Shown in pieces: positions 11,401 to 21,900 of a stretch of 34,731 bases of DNA; position 1 is the stretch's first letter; each line of letters opens with the position of its first letter. The DNA comes from Prevotellaceae bacterium UBA2738 (GTDB lineage Bacteria; Bacteroidota; Bacteroidia; Bacteroidales; Bacteroidaceae). The notes beneath the pieces are model-generated. The model made no database searches, had not been told where the DNA came from, and saw nothing but the letters and a program-made list of their open reading frames with translations. The position numbers and the translations under genes are program-made. The stretch is from NCBI GenBank assembly GCA_002353585.1, contig DEJW01000012.1, positions 17,389-52,119 on the forward strand, given 5' to 3'.

Positions 11401-12933
11401 TATAGCATTATTGACTTCATAATTTACATAGATGTTGCCTCCATCGCCTACGTCAAGCAACTTGTCGATAGGGTCACTGAGAGTATATACACCGTCACCA
11501 TCAATGCTTGCATTCTTAAAGTAATGATACGTAGAAACCAACGGACTCACCCAATCGGCAGGCAGTTTCAGCTCTGCCTCATTTACATTTGGTATGCTGA
11601 CAATAAGTTTACCAGCCTTATCAACAAGGTGATAGTTGGCGGTGATATCAAAGGGGTATGCCTGTATCTCTGCCTTTTCGAAGTTGTTGGCACCAATGCC
11701 TGTTGCAGTCATAAGGTTCACCTGTTCATAACCTTCGCCTGATGCACTACCAGCCATAATGATAAACTTATTGGTTGCAGTAGCAGCAAGAGCGAGGTCT
11801 GGTGCTGTCGAGAACACAAGATACCTGCCTGTGCCTACATTCTGTATCTGCACATTATATGGGTCGCCACCGCTGATGTACCACAAATGAGAAGTCTGGT
11901 CATTGCGAGTCTCTTCGTAGGAAAGAGTACCGTTATCATCATAGATAAACCAACCAGCTGTCTTAATATTGAAGCCACGAGCACCACGCAGATGCAGGAA
12001 CTTCTCTGAAAGATGGTCTGTGGTGTAGGTAACGTATATGTTAGCATTATTTGTTACAGGTGTAGCAACAATCTTGTTCTCATCAGAGAGTAAGTTTAGC
12101 AGTTCTTCTGGGGTAGAATAGCTATCGCTGAAGGTGTAGAACTTCACAGTCTCGCCTGCGAGGTATGGGCTACGAATATTCTCAGGAATATCAGTATAGC
12201 TGCTCAAAGCCTTAGCAGCAGACTGACCTGTCACAGTCATTTTAACAGTGATATTTCCCTGGCTATCCACCATGTTGTAGGTATAAGTATTGTTTTGTGG
12301 AACTTCCTCAAATTGCCATCTGGCAGCAGGCTCATCAGTCCAATAGCCTATACCACCACCAACGTTGATAGTTCCCGAGGTAGTTGACATCGTTCTCGCA
12401 TTGGTGAGGTTTGTGCCGTCAACATTACCACCTGCAGGGTCAAGATATGTTGTTGTACTGTTATTTATCTTGTCAGTCATATCTTTGTGCCTAATATTAT
12501 AGCCACCATGGCTGTTTGGTTTTATTTCAAACAGCGTATTGTCGTCAGGCTCTGCCATCGTTTCAAGGTGAACCCTTAAACGACCAACGTTATTGCCTGA
12601 GGTGCCATCATATTGAGGATTGGCTGTCAGATATTTCCCATCAGCCACATGAATGATGTGATAATAGTCACCGCTCTTTTCTACTCGCCAGCAGCAGTTC
12701 AGAACCTTACCAGTCTTGGAAGTGGTCAGATGTGGTTTGTCTGCATCGCTTTCGTAGTTGGAGTTTGTTGCTGGAACTAAATAGAAATTGTTTGCAACAT
12801 CATCACTCTTATATCCATTTCCATTGGCAATAAAGTACGTACCAGTTTGTGCCCATGCCCCTATGCCTCCTGTAAGAACGAGGAGGAAGATGAGAACTAC
12901 TATACTCTTAAACTTTTGAACTATTGAACTCAT
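2404..12933 (-). CDS. Giant secreted repeat protein B (YGGG-repeat, GLUG and WY-like modules)
   Basis: The protein has 3509 residues and begins with a signal peptide (hydrophobic VVLIFLLVLTGGIGAWAQ). Residues 1 to about 1100 hold at least three degenerate modules of roughly 230 aa. Each has a [NY][IY]YVxY strand and a DPY[NH]V motif (GGDPYNVQIQN, DVDPYHVVIKS, GFDPYNVQVQS) and is rich in Trp/Tyr. Residues about 1130-1280 have GLUG-like repeats (DNAGGIVGKLDG, VGAIAGVAQG). From about 1860 to the end come some 35 glycine-rich units of the type V-Y/F-G-G-G-x-x-G followed by TVxIxGG, as in a beta-helix or beta-solenoid adhesin. The chain stops in mid-repeat (NIGKKKVENPEP) with no recognisable sorting domain. 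It lies 51 nt downstream of giant gene A and should be co-transcribed with it. It is a likely surface or secreted protein, but binding target and secretion route are unknown. Confidence 0.85.
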   Translation of the reverse strand: MSSIVQKFKSIVVLIFLLVLTGGIGAWAQTGTYFIANGNGYKSDDVANNFYLVPATNSNYESDADKPHLTTSKTGKVLNCCWRVEKSGDYYHIIHVADGKYLTANPQYDGTSGNNVGRLRVHLETMAEPDDNTLFEIKPNSHGGYNIRHKDMTDKINNSTTTYLDPAGGNVDGTNLTNARTMSTTSGTINVGGGIGYWTDEPAARWQFEEVPQNNTYTYNMVDSQGNITVKMTVTGQSAAKALSSYTDIPENIRSPYLAGETVKFYTFSDSYSTPEELLNLLSDENKIVATPVTNNANIYVTYTTDHLSEKFLHLRGARGFNIKTAGWFIYDDNGTLSYEETRNDQTSHLWYISGGDPYNVQIQNVGTGRYLVFSTAPDLALAATATNKFIIMAGSASGEGYEQVNLMTATGIGANNFEKAEIQAYPFDITANYHLVDKAGKLIVSIPNVNEAELKLPADWVSPLVSTYHYFKNASIDGDGVYTLSDPIDKLLDVGDGGNIYVNYEVNNAIDITGGKTYLMKFSDGEYFHQEDGHDGINEEGHTDYGVTQATKAIYPYNNGDFNLYVYGQEQWEAQLSSGASTRSRWLWYIKSRHNGVDLTGNDVDPYHVVIKSRQDHLIKKTIDDKEVKYQPGSSYLQTYKPSDYASVITNIAYENTSYHTHYPTQMPTSMVNGQPTEYMILGTSLLDMKLKTFYKVDVNGDGDTDDDGDERKVVNTFEQYWKNNPTVEKLVGADPDADNATLAAKDWHRFTSWAYSVSWNDATKTKKLESGPHWYQTISMGSGEFTMEEVSLAPQVILLDQHGWEVVRVPLSDTGTLQKYNSPMVEEYQWYAKADKTTGYHKYDVSDETVAHTTTSLTDVSWVPSEKAPDYYVTYTVKPLYAGAYTGAATAAATQASAYLLKQGDKCAKISGTNIEGVDVPTSMKNVSTDIQWYLRPNFDIDKEMGYLYEGETGAQDAAKTKNATEQDYYLAGKNGFDPYNVQVQSRSNTNRYFTANTTGIALSSGVWTGTSDNISLQNLSVSQTATGYDQITLNVTNSTFMIVGDGNMRLMPRFDNTKVANKNGDHPFRKLATQDDELNDAQTFWIELIREAKEVSSSSEITDMNGFYLLAEGFTPSGSIGTENNPFKGTIDGQMNTISGINSPLVAYADGATIKNVILKDVAISSTDANVGAIAGVAQGYSRIYNCGILPNDATFPKGTHPTVTTTGDNAGGIVGKLDGDSRVINCFSYADVSATTIAAGIVGQNTKASTAAVTGGKYANLKTAVVNCMFYGNITGGKNQYGVYGGSLITNAAATGINSYNYYSSGSTFSTDSGNPTAYNCSFPADVRYLTQVEFHRSLLNSNRELCGWWVGSELAPSTLTTAEVQAVPKDASLMSKWVVDPNIAPYPILKPFGKYASVVNGNTGTPWVNRATANPYEGKQLGTLSVTVNSGSHSSVAAKMLSIPITDMDTLHYDFGYRKIQLPYYNTVFGNPEAVDWVEKYANNYTDEVVTGWKITAVTGGTQGEFVANWESGYNFADRNCTDKDLYDVSGRVFAQGGYYYVPDGVTAITIEAYWGKAIYVRNDGNSYDRVNITTGNTGSHFEPAGTRDVLGNGQTVYTSKIRDAIDNITQKKTVYDYGVVLVGNVQESNGNNAVTVTGDNNTRGFTIMSADFDFDEEPDYCLEWQLGEGTTRNTIAPIRFDFLPVVELGIAGKRNGTKHFYSLGCFRSYGHFEVTETAFIHFGQFEFELGTRDDGPIILNGGVFDQYTRGRNGETNQHINYVIVGGHVVMPSFTPGAHIGQSYKTRHCAVNALGGDFNSFYLTGGYNENVAPLEDNPHCYIDGGRFGTIAAAYKEGISGNVTWRINHALIGEFYGGGVMSQADGATYKIVKGNIDVVIDNSIVGKYCGGPKFGNMVSGKTVTTSATGTTFNQYFGAGNGGTNYVQYANTDAVAAPYNEATWNSTVSGNYSPARYRSTALGYDANYDYEVINTSAGTQDNQVVNRCYYYSAQFATTNTGDVTSTLNNCTINTNFYGGGFLGGVAGNVTSTLNNCTVKGNVFGAGYSASAGTVTISNMDKVPPVANVYTGIVKPQTGGTSTTYYWTHDRGSTSEPITTVDDKNYFYTEVSLDNLGAVSGNVTLTINGETTTVGESIYGGGEESVVNGSTTVSVNGGTIGTPGKGGATWGNVYGGGKGSDDDVNAGLVKGNTNVNISGTAETTQIIHNVYGGGAFGSVGTFTAFDAKGFPTACTENTGTAHITITGGTVGSNGKDNGMVFGSSRGLEGDPAADTNIDKIAWVGNTNVIIGTQSETPDLTNPWIKGSVYGGGENGHNFQNASVTINSGTIGIAEGSPITDDGGTPDDPSDDITYSGARYPSRGNVYGSGCGTDTYTRTDGKTYFDFNAGIVRGNTTVQIDGGHVVHNVYGGGAMGSVGTFTLADATYHTAHPEVPVGKPISCVEGTGTCTVIVSGGQIGVAGAKMAGYGKGGPDHYGHVFGAGRGEIHDPDQYPNLETCAYFNKAILNISGSAFLTGSAYGGSESGHVLGDTEVTISGGQIGCGKNATKPYGAEVWGDDYVPSEDLECASWPYEAPYAPHDLYANATPPLDEYSNGKSTEGGRLEASDGHTYYGNVFGGGSGCVPYFDTTEGISKYLSTAGSVEGTATVTISGGHILTNVYGGCEATNVKGSATVTMTGGTVGVPRTLSQIVAHPVTCYIFGAGKGDQRIFFNKETNVDCATVSIEGGKVYGSVFGGGEDGHVFQNTTVTIGKTGEEGPTIGTLGTSYVDGNVFGGGRGFSGDALTAGNVGGSVELNIESGKILGSVYGGGRLASVGYGLYLVDEEIEEGGEMIKPYGILRPDDKYDGSYPNPSTKDASTYYSNGRGYITINISGGTIGNDNEYIYNPTAEQKAVIPNTTFDYQNHLQYTKGGNVFTGGMGRLYALDGTLLPLWQKLGKCKGTTLNMTGGTVKSSIYGGGEIGAVAENATVNINGGTVGTKVVDSEDATKYYYFGSVFGGGKGSVDNVDDISEAGTTGGNVQVNLNETHKENGEAKGAIVHQIFGCNDMNGSPKGTVDIHIYATQNDAATQIANTAEVEDAKVKGRYDINAVYGGGNLAAYIPTVDNSKASVTIDGCDLTSINTVYGGGNAASVPASEVIVKGTYEIGTIFGGGNGNDKLPSGEDNPGANVGYKADGTTTYGKGTTFVDLQGGLIHDAYGGSNAKGKIWKTASVSLNEAKEESGAPCCPLVLDEVYGAGNEACMEGGTSIDLVCISKLGTLYGGAKNADVNGGVMMNIQSGRFDRVFGGNNIGGNINGAIEVNIEETGCYPIIIGELYGGGNLAAYSVYGYNDNGTPKTEGTKLYNDPVVNVKSFTSIGSIFGGGYGEGALMVGSPTVNINEVADPTSEAQTRSYTEDAQTKYYSNYAGETKEIAGHSVILPSHEKGKMGSIYRVFGGGKAAKVDGSTTVNIGNQSTIDFKSTTDVEAIPVTGADIRENVYGGGDEAEVTGDSSVNIGKKKVENPEP

Positions 12934-12970
12934 ATATCAATTGAACTTTTAAACTCTTGAACTATTGAAT
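12904..12970. repeat. Direct 26-bp repeat spanning the start of giant gene B
   Basis: Two copies of a TTGAACT-type sequence (12904-12929 and 12945-12970) match at 23 of 26 positions by eye. The copy at 12945-12970 is in the spacer. The other lies inside the gene and encodes most of the signal-peptide N-region, SSIVQKFK. Related TTGAACTATTGAACT text occurs before the sigma-54 regulator near 28305-28330. Confidence 0.8.
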
Positions 12971-12984
12971 TTCTTATCACTCAC

Positions 12985-15900
12985 TTATCTTACCATCAGT
13001 TTGCTGCTGTAGTCGCCTGCCACGGTGCGGATGGCATATACCATGCCGGAAGGCACGTGGATGGTGACGCTGCTGTTAGGCTTAATATCAAATGCCTTGA
13101 CGAGTGCACCACCTACTCCGTAAACGAGTACTGTGCGAGCCTCCTTGAGGGTTGACTTGGTAGTGATGGTGCCAAGACCTGGGGTGAAGGTCATGCCGCC
13201 CTTGCCTTCTGTTACGGTTGAAGGTTCGTTGTCGTCAGCACCATTGTCAGGTGTTACTTCCGGCTTGCCCTCTGCATCAGAGAATACGATGCTGAGAGTG
13301 TTGTTGCCGCTGCCTGACTTAGCGAAGTAAGCACGGAATGGCAATACTGGTGTTGTTGCATCACCTGTGGCTGGTACCTTGACGTATCTGTTGCCTTCGG
13401 CATTCATCACGTAGTTGTCAGTACCTGCTGCAAGCTCCTGATTCAGATAGCTTGGAGTGAAGGTGTAGCCACTATACTTCACGCCTGCCATATCGTCATC
13501 ACTCTTGCGGATGGTGATGCCTGTAGTAGAAGCGAAGGTTACTACCTGACGCTCGAAGCCTGAAGGACGTGCAGGTGCAGTCCACTGACCGCTGAGGTCA
13601 AACTCATAGAATGCCTTTCCAGGGAAGCCTATAATATAAGGTGTAGCCCTTTGCTGCAGTGGATAGCCCTCGTAGGTAACATCTATATCCTTATAATAAG
13701 TGTTCTGTCCACCATCGAGGAACTGGTGCAACTCTTTCCACAAGAAGTCATTGGTGTAATTCTTATCTGTAGAAGCATCTGTCTGATTCTTAGGCAGGCT
13801 GACGAAGGTAGCCTTCATGGTGTTGGCTTCTGAACCACTATTATCTTCTATACGTGTGTACTTACGCAACCAGTATTCGTGACCTATCTTACCGTTGTTG
13901 CCACCATCGGTGAAGAAGTGAGTTATCTCACCCTTCTGATGTGTGCTTACAGTCAGTACATTGAATGGCAGTACGATAGACTCCCAACCAGTGTTCAGTC
14001 CTGCATAGGTGTCAGGTATGCGCTGATACCACATGAGTGAGCTATCAAACTGATAAGCAATTGGAGCCCAGAAGTCATTCTTGTCTATGAGCAGATGGTC
14101 GTTAGAAGCCCAGTACTTATACTTTGGAGCTTCCTCAAGACCTCTCTGTATATATACCCAGTGACCATTGACAGTTGTACCGTCCTGAGCGGCTACTTCA
14201 CCATAAGTACCACCCTGAACATAGCCAGGCTCCTCAAGTGATGTCTGTACTACCTTAGCAGTCTTTTCAGCTGCAGTAGTACCATCGCCTGACGTTGGAG
14301 CTGCCTCGGTATATACGAGCAGGTTCTTGGTGAGTCCGTAGTTGCTGAGACCAGATATCTCGTCAACATCGAGCAATGGAGCGAAGAACTCACTGCCTTC
14401 ATAATCCTTAGAATAAGCCTTAGCTGTGCCATTATCCTTGTCGAACGCATCGTCATAGCCTGTGAAGTCTATTGCCGTCAAGCCCCTATGAATATCTGTC
14501 GGGTTATCTTCATCGGCATCAGTCTTAGCGAAGACTGCGTTAGGACTGAAGTAAACCTTGCTCATAGTGCTGTTGCGGAAATAAGCTGGAGCACGATATA
14601 CTCGGTTACCAGTGTCACCCACGTCTATCAGGTCATCGTCCTTGACTATTGGTGAAGGAACATCCTGATGTGTCTTTCCTGCTATGTGACCGTAGGTCAG
14701 AGCCTGTCCGAAGAACAGGTAGTCGTATGGATAGAGAGGCACATAGAGCTGTTCGCCTGTTATTGGGTCAGTCGCTGGTGTGTCTGTTCCTGGGTTCTTC
14801 TTCACGCGGTCTGGGTTCACAACCTCAGGTATCACACCGTCAGCGTAGATGAAGTCAGGATTACCATAACGTTTCTGTACATATTCAACATCTATCGCTG
14901 GAGTAGCACCACTATGGTTGTAACGCTCTTGCAGATAGAAGCGGTTAAGGTTGTAAGCCACCTCACCATAGTAGAAGGCAGTCTTCGAAGCTGTCTTTGC
15001 AGCACCAGTGGCGAAGGCTTCGTTACCTGGGTAGTAGCAGTTCGTCACCTGATTATTGTTGCTGTAGCTGCCGATTACAGCCTTGGTATCGGCTGCAGGT
15101 GTGCCACTGGTTTTTATCCAGCAGTTCTCTGCAGAACCACTGTTATCAGCAACGTCGGCTATACCGCCACCAGTGAAGGTTCCCATCACGCCAAGGTTAT
15201 AAACATGACCGCAGAGCTTACCGAAGAGTGAGTGGTCAAGTGCGCTCACATAGTGACCGTCACCATGAACGTTACCCTCGAAGCATGGGTCTGTTCCACC
15301 ACCTATCGGTGTCCAAGCATCAGCATGCCTGATGTTGGTACGGAAGATGATGTCAAGATTCTTGGCACCAGCTATATTCTCTGGTGTATCGAATGCACCA
15401 TAGGTTGTCTTAGCTGCTTCCTTATCGAGTGTAAGGTCGAAGAGGTCCTTCAACATATCGAGACCATTCTTGCCGTCAGCGGTGTAGTCATTGATATAAA
15501 CCTTAGGATAACGTGGACTCTTGGCATCCTTATGATCTATATAATAATGGTGTCTGTCCTTAGCCTCCAGCACGGTCTTGAGGTCATGATAGTTGGCAAC
15601 GCTCAGAGGAACGGCGTTAGAATATGTCTCGCCGAGATATGTCTTAGCGTAGTATGCCAGATAGTAGCCGTTCTGGTACCAGTATAGCGGATCAGCGGTA
15701 GGTGTGTATTCGATACCGTTGATGTGGCTCTCGGCGTCAGACTTCTTGGTAAACAGTTTCCAGCCACCACCTATTACCTCGTATGCACCAGGTGTTACGT
15801 GTGGCTCACGTACTCCGACGTAGGTACCAGGCAGCACGGTCTGTGGAGCCTTGATGTCCTCAACGGTAGGAACACCGCTCTTGAAGAGTACGTGGATATT

Positions 15901-18900
15901 CACTACGTGACGCTCGCTGACAGGGGTGACGCTCGTACCTGCAGCATTGCTCTCCTCATAGTCATACTGATAGATGACGGTGATAATCTTCTCCTTAGAG
16001 AGGTCGAAGATATCAGAGAAGCGGCTGACGTACAGCGTACTGGTCTCCGTAGGTGATATGCCGTGGATGGTGAAGTCAGCCTGCCAGTTTTTCAAGTCGT
16101 CGTAGTTGCTCTGGTCTATCACAAGACCCACAGGGACAGTTTCAGACTTACCGTAAGTACCAGTCGCTGCACCAATACCAGTGACGCCAGTCACTTCTAC
16201 GCCTTCCTGAACATCGTTACCAACAGTATATGCCTCACGGCAGTAGTAGTAGCTATTGCCTACGTGCTCTGATTTGAAGTTCAGGGTTGTTACCTTCGCC
16301 TGGTCTGTGCCCAGACTTCCATAAGTGCTTGCAGAGATTATGTTACCCACAACGTATGGCGTGTTACCCACCGCGAATGGCGTGTTCACAACATATACGT
16401 TGCCAGCCTCTGTCACGTTGATAGCAGTATAGTGACGCTTTTCGTTAGGCAGTTTCTCAAAATCAGTACGTGAGTATTCATCACCATGCTTCAGCGTTAT
16501 ACCGTTGTGGGTAGATATCTCGCTACCATTATAGGTCGCTGTATAGTTAACAGGTCTCTCCAGTGAGTAAGCAGCCTGATTGACTGCGGCTGCTGCGGCT
16601 GTAGCTGCGGAAGAGTCATACTGGTATTTTTCTCCCGAAGTTCCACCGTAACTTGGATCAACAAGCACGTCGAACGCATCGTAGTTAAATTCGAACTTCT
16701 CACGGTCAGATGCTGACATAGAGCTCCATACTTCAAGTGCACGATAGTTCTTGTTTTCCGCGTAGTAGTTTCCGCCATAGAGACCAGCTTCAGTACAGTA
16801 GTATGCAGGTACAACATCTTTCTCAATTTCAGAAGCTAATGCAGGATGAGCTGTCTTGTATGCATCCTTCTCTGCCTCAGTCATTCTTGCCCCGACATAG
16901 ATATACTCTGACTCGCTGAGCTGTATGGTACTGGTGCTGATGAAAGCAGGAGCCACATAGCCAGTCATATTGTCGGCATCAGCTTTTGATACCGCACTAC
17001 CTACATTCAGGTGAACGTCACCGCTGGCATATTCCTGAGTTACAAGGTATGCCTTCTGGAATTTTGCCTGACCAGTAGCAGGTTTTGAATCTATAGCCTC
17101 ATAGGTATCGTAAACATCCTGAGAGATAAGGTTGCTTACCATATACTCACGCTGTCCGAATATGCCACCCTCTATACCACTCTTCAGTCGATAGGTAGGT
17201 CCGTCCTCATAAGCATCGCCGCCTGTCTGATTCTTGTCTGCAACAGGAGCAGCACTCTCCTTCGGGGTGTACCATGTATCCCAGTCTGTCGGGTTGTTCA
17301 CCTTATAGGTCAGCATGTAGCCTGTATTATGGCTCATGTTGTTAGAAGAACGATATACGAAGTCGAAGTCCACCATCTCTTGCTTCTCTACGTGGTAAAC
17401 TTGTGGATGAACAGCCTTCTCTGTATTGTATGCATCTGGCAACATCACCGTGCCTGCCGGAATGACCTCATCGGCATTGCTGCTATACTTACAGTCGGCG
17501 ATGGTTACGTATGTCTCAGGCACAAACAGGTTCCTCTCAGCTGGGGGCAGCAATGACCAGTCCCAGTAAGTGATAGGATCATTCAGGTGATACTCAACAT
17601 CGTTGATTACTATCTTCTGTTCCTTAGTCATCGGAGTATTAGGAGCAGAGTAGTAAGCATACCTGTTAGGCTTCACGTCGAGCAACTTCATCGTACCGTG
17701 TGAAGCTGCTGTGATAGTGAGCGGGATATCTACGGTCTCGCCATAGGCATTAGGCGCACCAGTATATGCCGAGATATACTGATCATATACATATACAGTA
17801 CCCTGGATGAACCAGTAGTGAGCAGGAGCAGCATCAGTGCCTGTGTATTTACCACTCACGTTATAGCAGTCGTCGATAATGGTCTGTGTACTGTGTATGA
17901 AGTTACCTGATGTCTCCCACGCCACGTCAGCACCATTGAAGGTGAAGTCGCGTCGCGTAACAGCATTTGCGTTCAAGGCTGTCAGGGTGTTGTGGTTATG
18001 CTTTGTATATGAGCCTACCTTATGAACGTTCTTGGCATATACGTAGCCACCACCCATACCAGGCTGCACATTGATAAGGTCGAGCTCCACCACGCCGGTG
18101 ATGTAACCCCAGTCCTTCTGTTTCAGATCCTTGCCTGTACTCTTCTCGGTAGTCAGCTCCAGATATACACCTGAAGCCAGAGCCACCTTGTTAAGACTGG
18201 TACCGTTGTTACGTTTGCGGTCATTGACCAAGCCTGCCTTCCAGTCGTAGAAGGTTGCTGTGCCGTATGCCTTTGAAGCCACTGCTGTACCTCCATTGTC
18301 GTATTCAGCCGAGGCAGTCTTGTAGTCTGGGTTAGAGGCGTTCTCGGTGTAGCGTATATTCTTATCAGGCAGGAAGAACGCGTCACTGGTGAGTGCGCCC
18401 AGATAGTTCACTACGCTATAGATGCCGAAGTAGTTGCCATGAATAGCTTTATCCTTATTCACGAAGTCTTCCAAATCCTGATTCATGATGTCGGTCTGTT
18501 TGCTTTTACCAGCCTTCAGCGCCTTGTCATCATCGATGTCAGACGCCCTGTGGTTCAGCGAAACCTCACGCACACGGTTGATGGTGTACTTAGTGTAGTC
18601 GGCAACCTCTGGCACACGGTCTTCTGCACCCTCCATCACCATTCGGCTACCGAAGACGCCGCAGAAGTCTGCACGCTGCAAGGTATTCATCAGACGACCC
18701 GCATAGATAGAACATACTCCGTTCTGCTCCCAGTATTCAGGGTTAGGAACGTTGCCTTCTAGAATAATTGTTGTTTTTCCATCAAACAGTGACAGCAGGT
18801 CGTCTATGGTCAGTGTTGAAGCCTTGGAACTGCCGCTTTCAGGATGATAGGTTGTATTGTTGTTATCCGTACACTCTTTGATACACTTATACCTAAGCTG

Positions 18901-21900
18901 ATAGTAAGCACGCTCACGTTCTGGAAGCTTTTCATATTCATCTATCTCTATCTCTTTAGCGATGTTATAGTAGTCAGTACCATAGTTGGTAATGTTCAGT
19001 CCACGATAGCCGTCAACGAAGGTAAGGTTACCGTCGCCGTACAGACCACCCGTACGTCCTGTACCCAAGGTAATCAGGTCGCGGTGATATACATCGTGGA
19101 TGGATGCCGTAGCGTTGCCGAACACCGTAGTGGCATTAGCATATACTGAAGAAGAACCAGAAGAGGTGTTACCACCTGCGAATACTGCGTTGTAGATAGT
19201 GATGCCCGCATCATCCAGGCTTTCCCATCGAGTGTCAGTCCTATTGCCCATATGGTTGAGGTTATCAATAGAAACGTAGTCGCCAGCCTCGTACCCCTGA
19301 CCATTTATAGTAACCGGAGCCTTCACCCTACAAGAAGGTTCAACCAGCACCTTACAGTCCTCAGTAGGCACATACTCATCATCATCCTTGACCCAGTTCT
19401 CGTCAGTTGCAAGCGGAGTTTCTGTGAATGGAGTGTATGATCCGTCACCTATTTTATATGCGTAATAGTATCCCTCCTTGTTGTCGTCGTAGCGATTGCC
19501 GTATTTTATGCCGACATAGAGATCGCCGTCCTTCTCGTAGGCACTATATACATAACCTATATCGCCGCCTCCGAATACGTTACCGTTTCCGTTTGCCAGT
19601 TCCTTTACAGAACCCACTGTGCCACCGTGCATGTGTACCTCAGTCTGTCCGAAGACGTAACCGTCGGAGTAGAGTGTGCCACCCTCACCGAGGTTGTTAT
19701 AGCCTCGACCGCCACCAAACAGGTTGCGGTGTACCTCGCCATTGAAGAAGTCCACTGATGCCCTGCCAGCCTTATAGATACCCTTCAAGGTACGTACGCT
19801 ATTGTCAACACCTGAAGCCTCGATGACACCACGTCCTACGGCAGCAATCTCGCCACCACCGAAGAGGCTGTTACGTACCACGCCGCCAAACATCTTTACC
19901 TTAGTGAAGTCAACACTACTGTTGTCAATATAACCTCCACCAAAGATACATCCACTATCATTGAGACGGTTAGAGCCGTCGCCAGACCAAGTCTCGTCGT
20001 GCAGTTTCTCCTGATAGTAGTCATCGCCCACCTTTATATATTTAAGGTCGGTATCAGTTGTTGGTACGCTGCTGAAGTGGCGATAGCCTATGAAGCCCTT
20101 GTTGAGGGTTATGTTGGTAGTACCGAATACGGCACCACCCTCACCACCGCCGTAGGCGTTACGCTCGACGGCAGGAAGACCGTTAATGAAGCTGTCACCG
20201 TCTTTCTTACCTATGATGACGTTGGTCTCACCAAGGATATCACCGGCTCTTGAGGCGTCAATAGCTCCCACGTGGTAACCCACACTACCACGCCAGCCGC
20301 CGCCATAGACGTTACGTGCCGTACCGCCCTCGATATAGGCGTTGGCAGAAGCGATGAATGTCTGATCGAAGTCATCAGTAGCAATGTTGTATTTATTGTT
20401 TACTGAACCAACTGTTCCTGCAGCGTAGAGGTCCTTAGTCACCTTACCGCCAAGCAGACCGATGTAGGTGGTTCCGTGCACGTCACCAGTATTAGGAACG
20501 TTAACATCTCCCAGACCGCCACCGTAGGCGTAGGCACCGCTAAGGCTACCGTTAAACATATAACCGCAGACATCAGCACCCTGGTTGATTATTACGTTAG
20601 TGTTGTATCTCTTGTCGTTTCTCGGTGTTGCCAGAGGGTCGTTCAGACCGTTGTCTGTATATCCTGTACCACCGATAGAGAGGTCAAACTCCTGAGGTTC
20701 TGGGGTTTCATCCTTCACCGCTGGGTCTAAAGCCTCCCAGGCAGCGAGTGCCTCTGTATAAGCTCCTGGTGCCCATGCAGCGACGGTCTTCTTGTTCATC
20801 ACACGACCGAGCTGGCCACCACCATATACCTCATATACGCGAGCATTGTTGTTAAGGTTTACCTCAGTATATTGTGACCAGGTGTCCTTACCGTAACCAG
20901 CACCATAGACGGTAGCGAGGTAGCCGTTAGTCTTGTCATAATATACTGGTGCATTGACGTTTACACGACCATAGAAGGTGCGGCGGCAGTTGTTATTACC
21001 ACCATATAGACCAGTGCGGTAGCCACCCACGAGGGCATCGCTACTGCTCCAGTTGACGTTAGCTTCCCACACGTCGCAAGGGAACCACTCATACAGTCCG
21101 TAAGCACCACCGAAGATAGCCTCAGCACGGAAGGTAGAACCAGTAGGTACGTTGACCACTGTGCGACGTGTCACACCCTCCTGATAGCTACCGCCATAGA
21201 CTGCCTTGAACTGTCCGCTCAGCAGGTCGATGATGGCTGATGCCTTGTGTGCTGTATCAGGGTCGTCAGCAGTTGCTTTCGCTACGCCCATACCTACGCC
21301 ACCGCTCTCACCAGCGCCGAACACCTCTGTGCCCTTATATGTCTGCATAATCTGAGGCACATCGATGAGGATGTAGCTTCGGTTCTGCATCAAGTCCTCT
21401 TCCTCCTCACCGAGGTAACCCTGACCAGCGCCGTATATCTGCTTAACGGTATTGAGCGGGTTGTTGTTGTTGTTAGGACGGAAGTTGATGAAGGCATTGT
21501 CGAGGAATGGCTTGTGGTAGCCAGGACGTGCATGACCTTCGTTTTCAGGTGTCGTACCTTCGTCATCTGTTGCGTAGAAGTATTTTCCATAATGTGGATC
21601 TTTATAGTCATACACACCATACGCGCCACCGAAAATCTTCTCTACGCGCCCCTGTACATATTCTATATATGCAGAGGCATTGAGCATATCGGCATTATAC
21701 ACCTTGCTGCGAACTGTCTCATTACGCAGACGGCTGTCGAAGTTTGCAGTATTGAGAATCTGACCGCCGAGGTCATTACCGCCATATATGAAGTCACGAA
21801 CGTATGGGAAACCGTTGGTACCGATATATGTCTCAGTATGTCCGAGTACGTTAGCGTTACAAGCTCCAGCGAAGGAGTCGAAGATACGTCCGTTGCCCAG

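Noticed and set aside
12934..12984. Giants A and B as one gene split by a frameshift
   Set aside because: A ends with a plausible C-terminal sorting domain and B begins with its own signal peptide after 51 nt of spacer, so they are separate genes.
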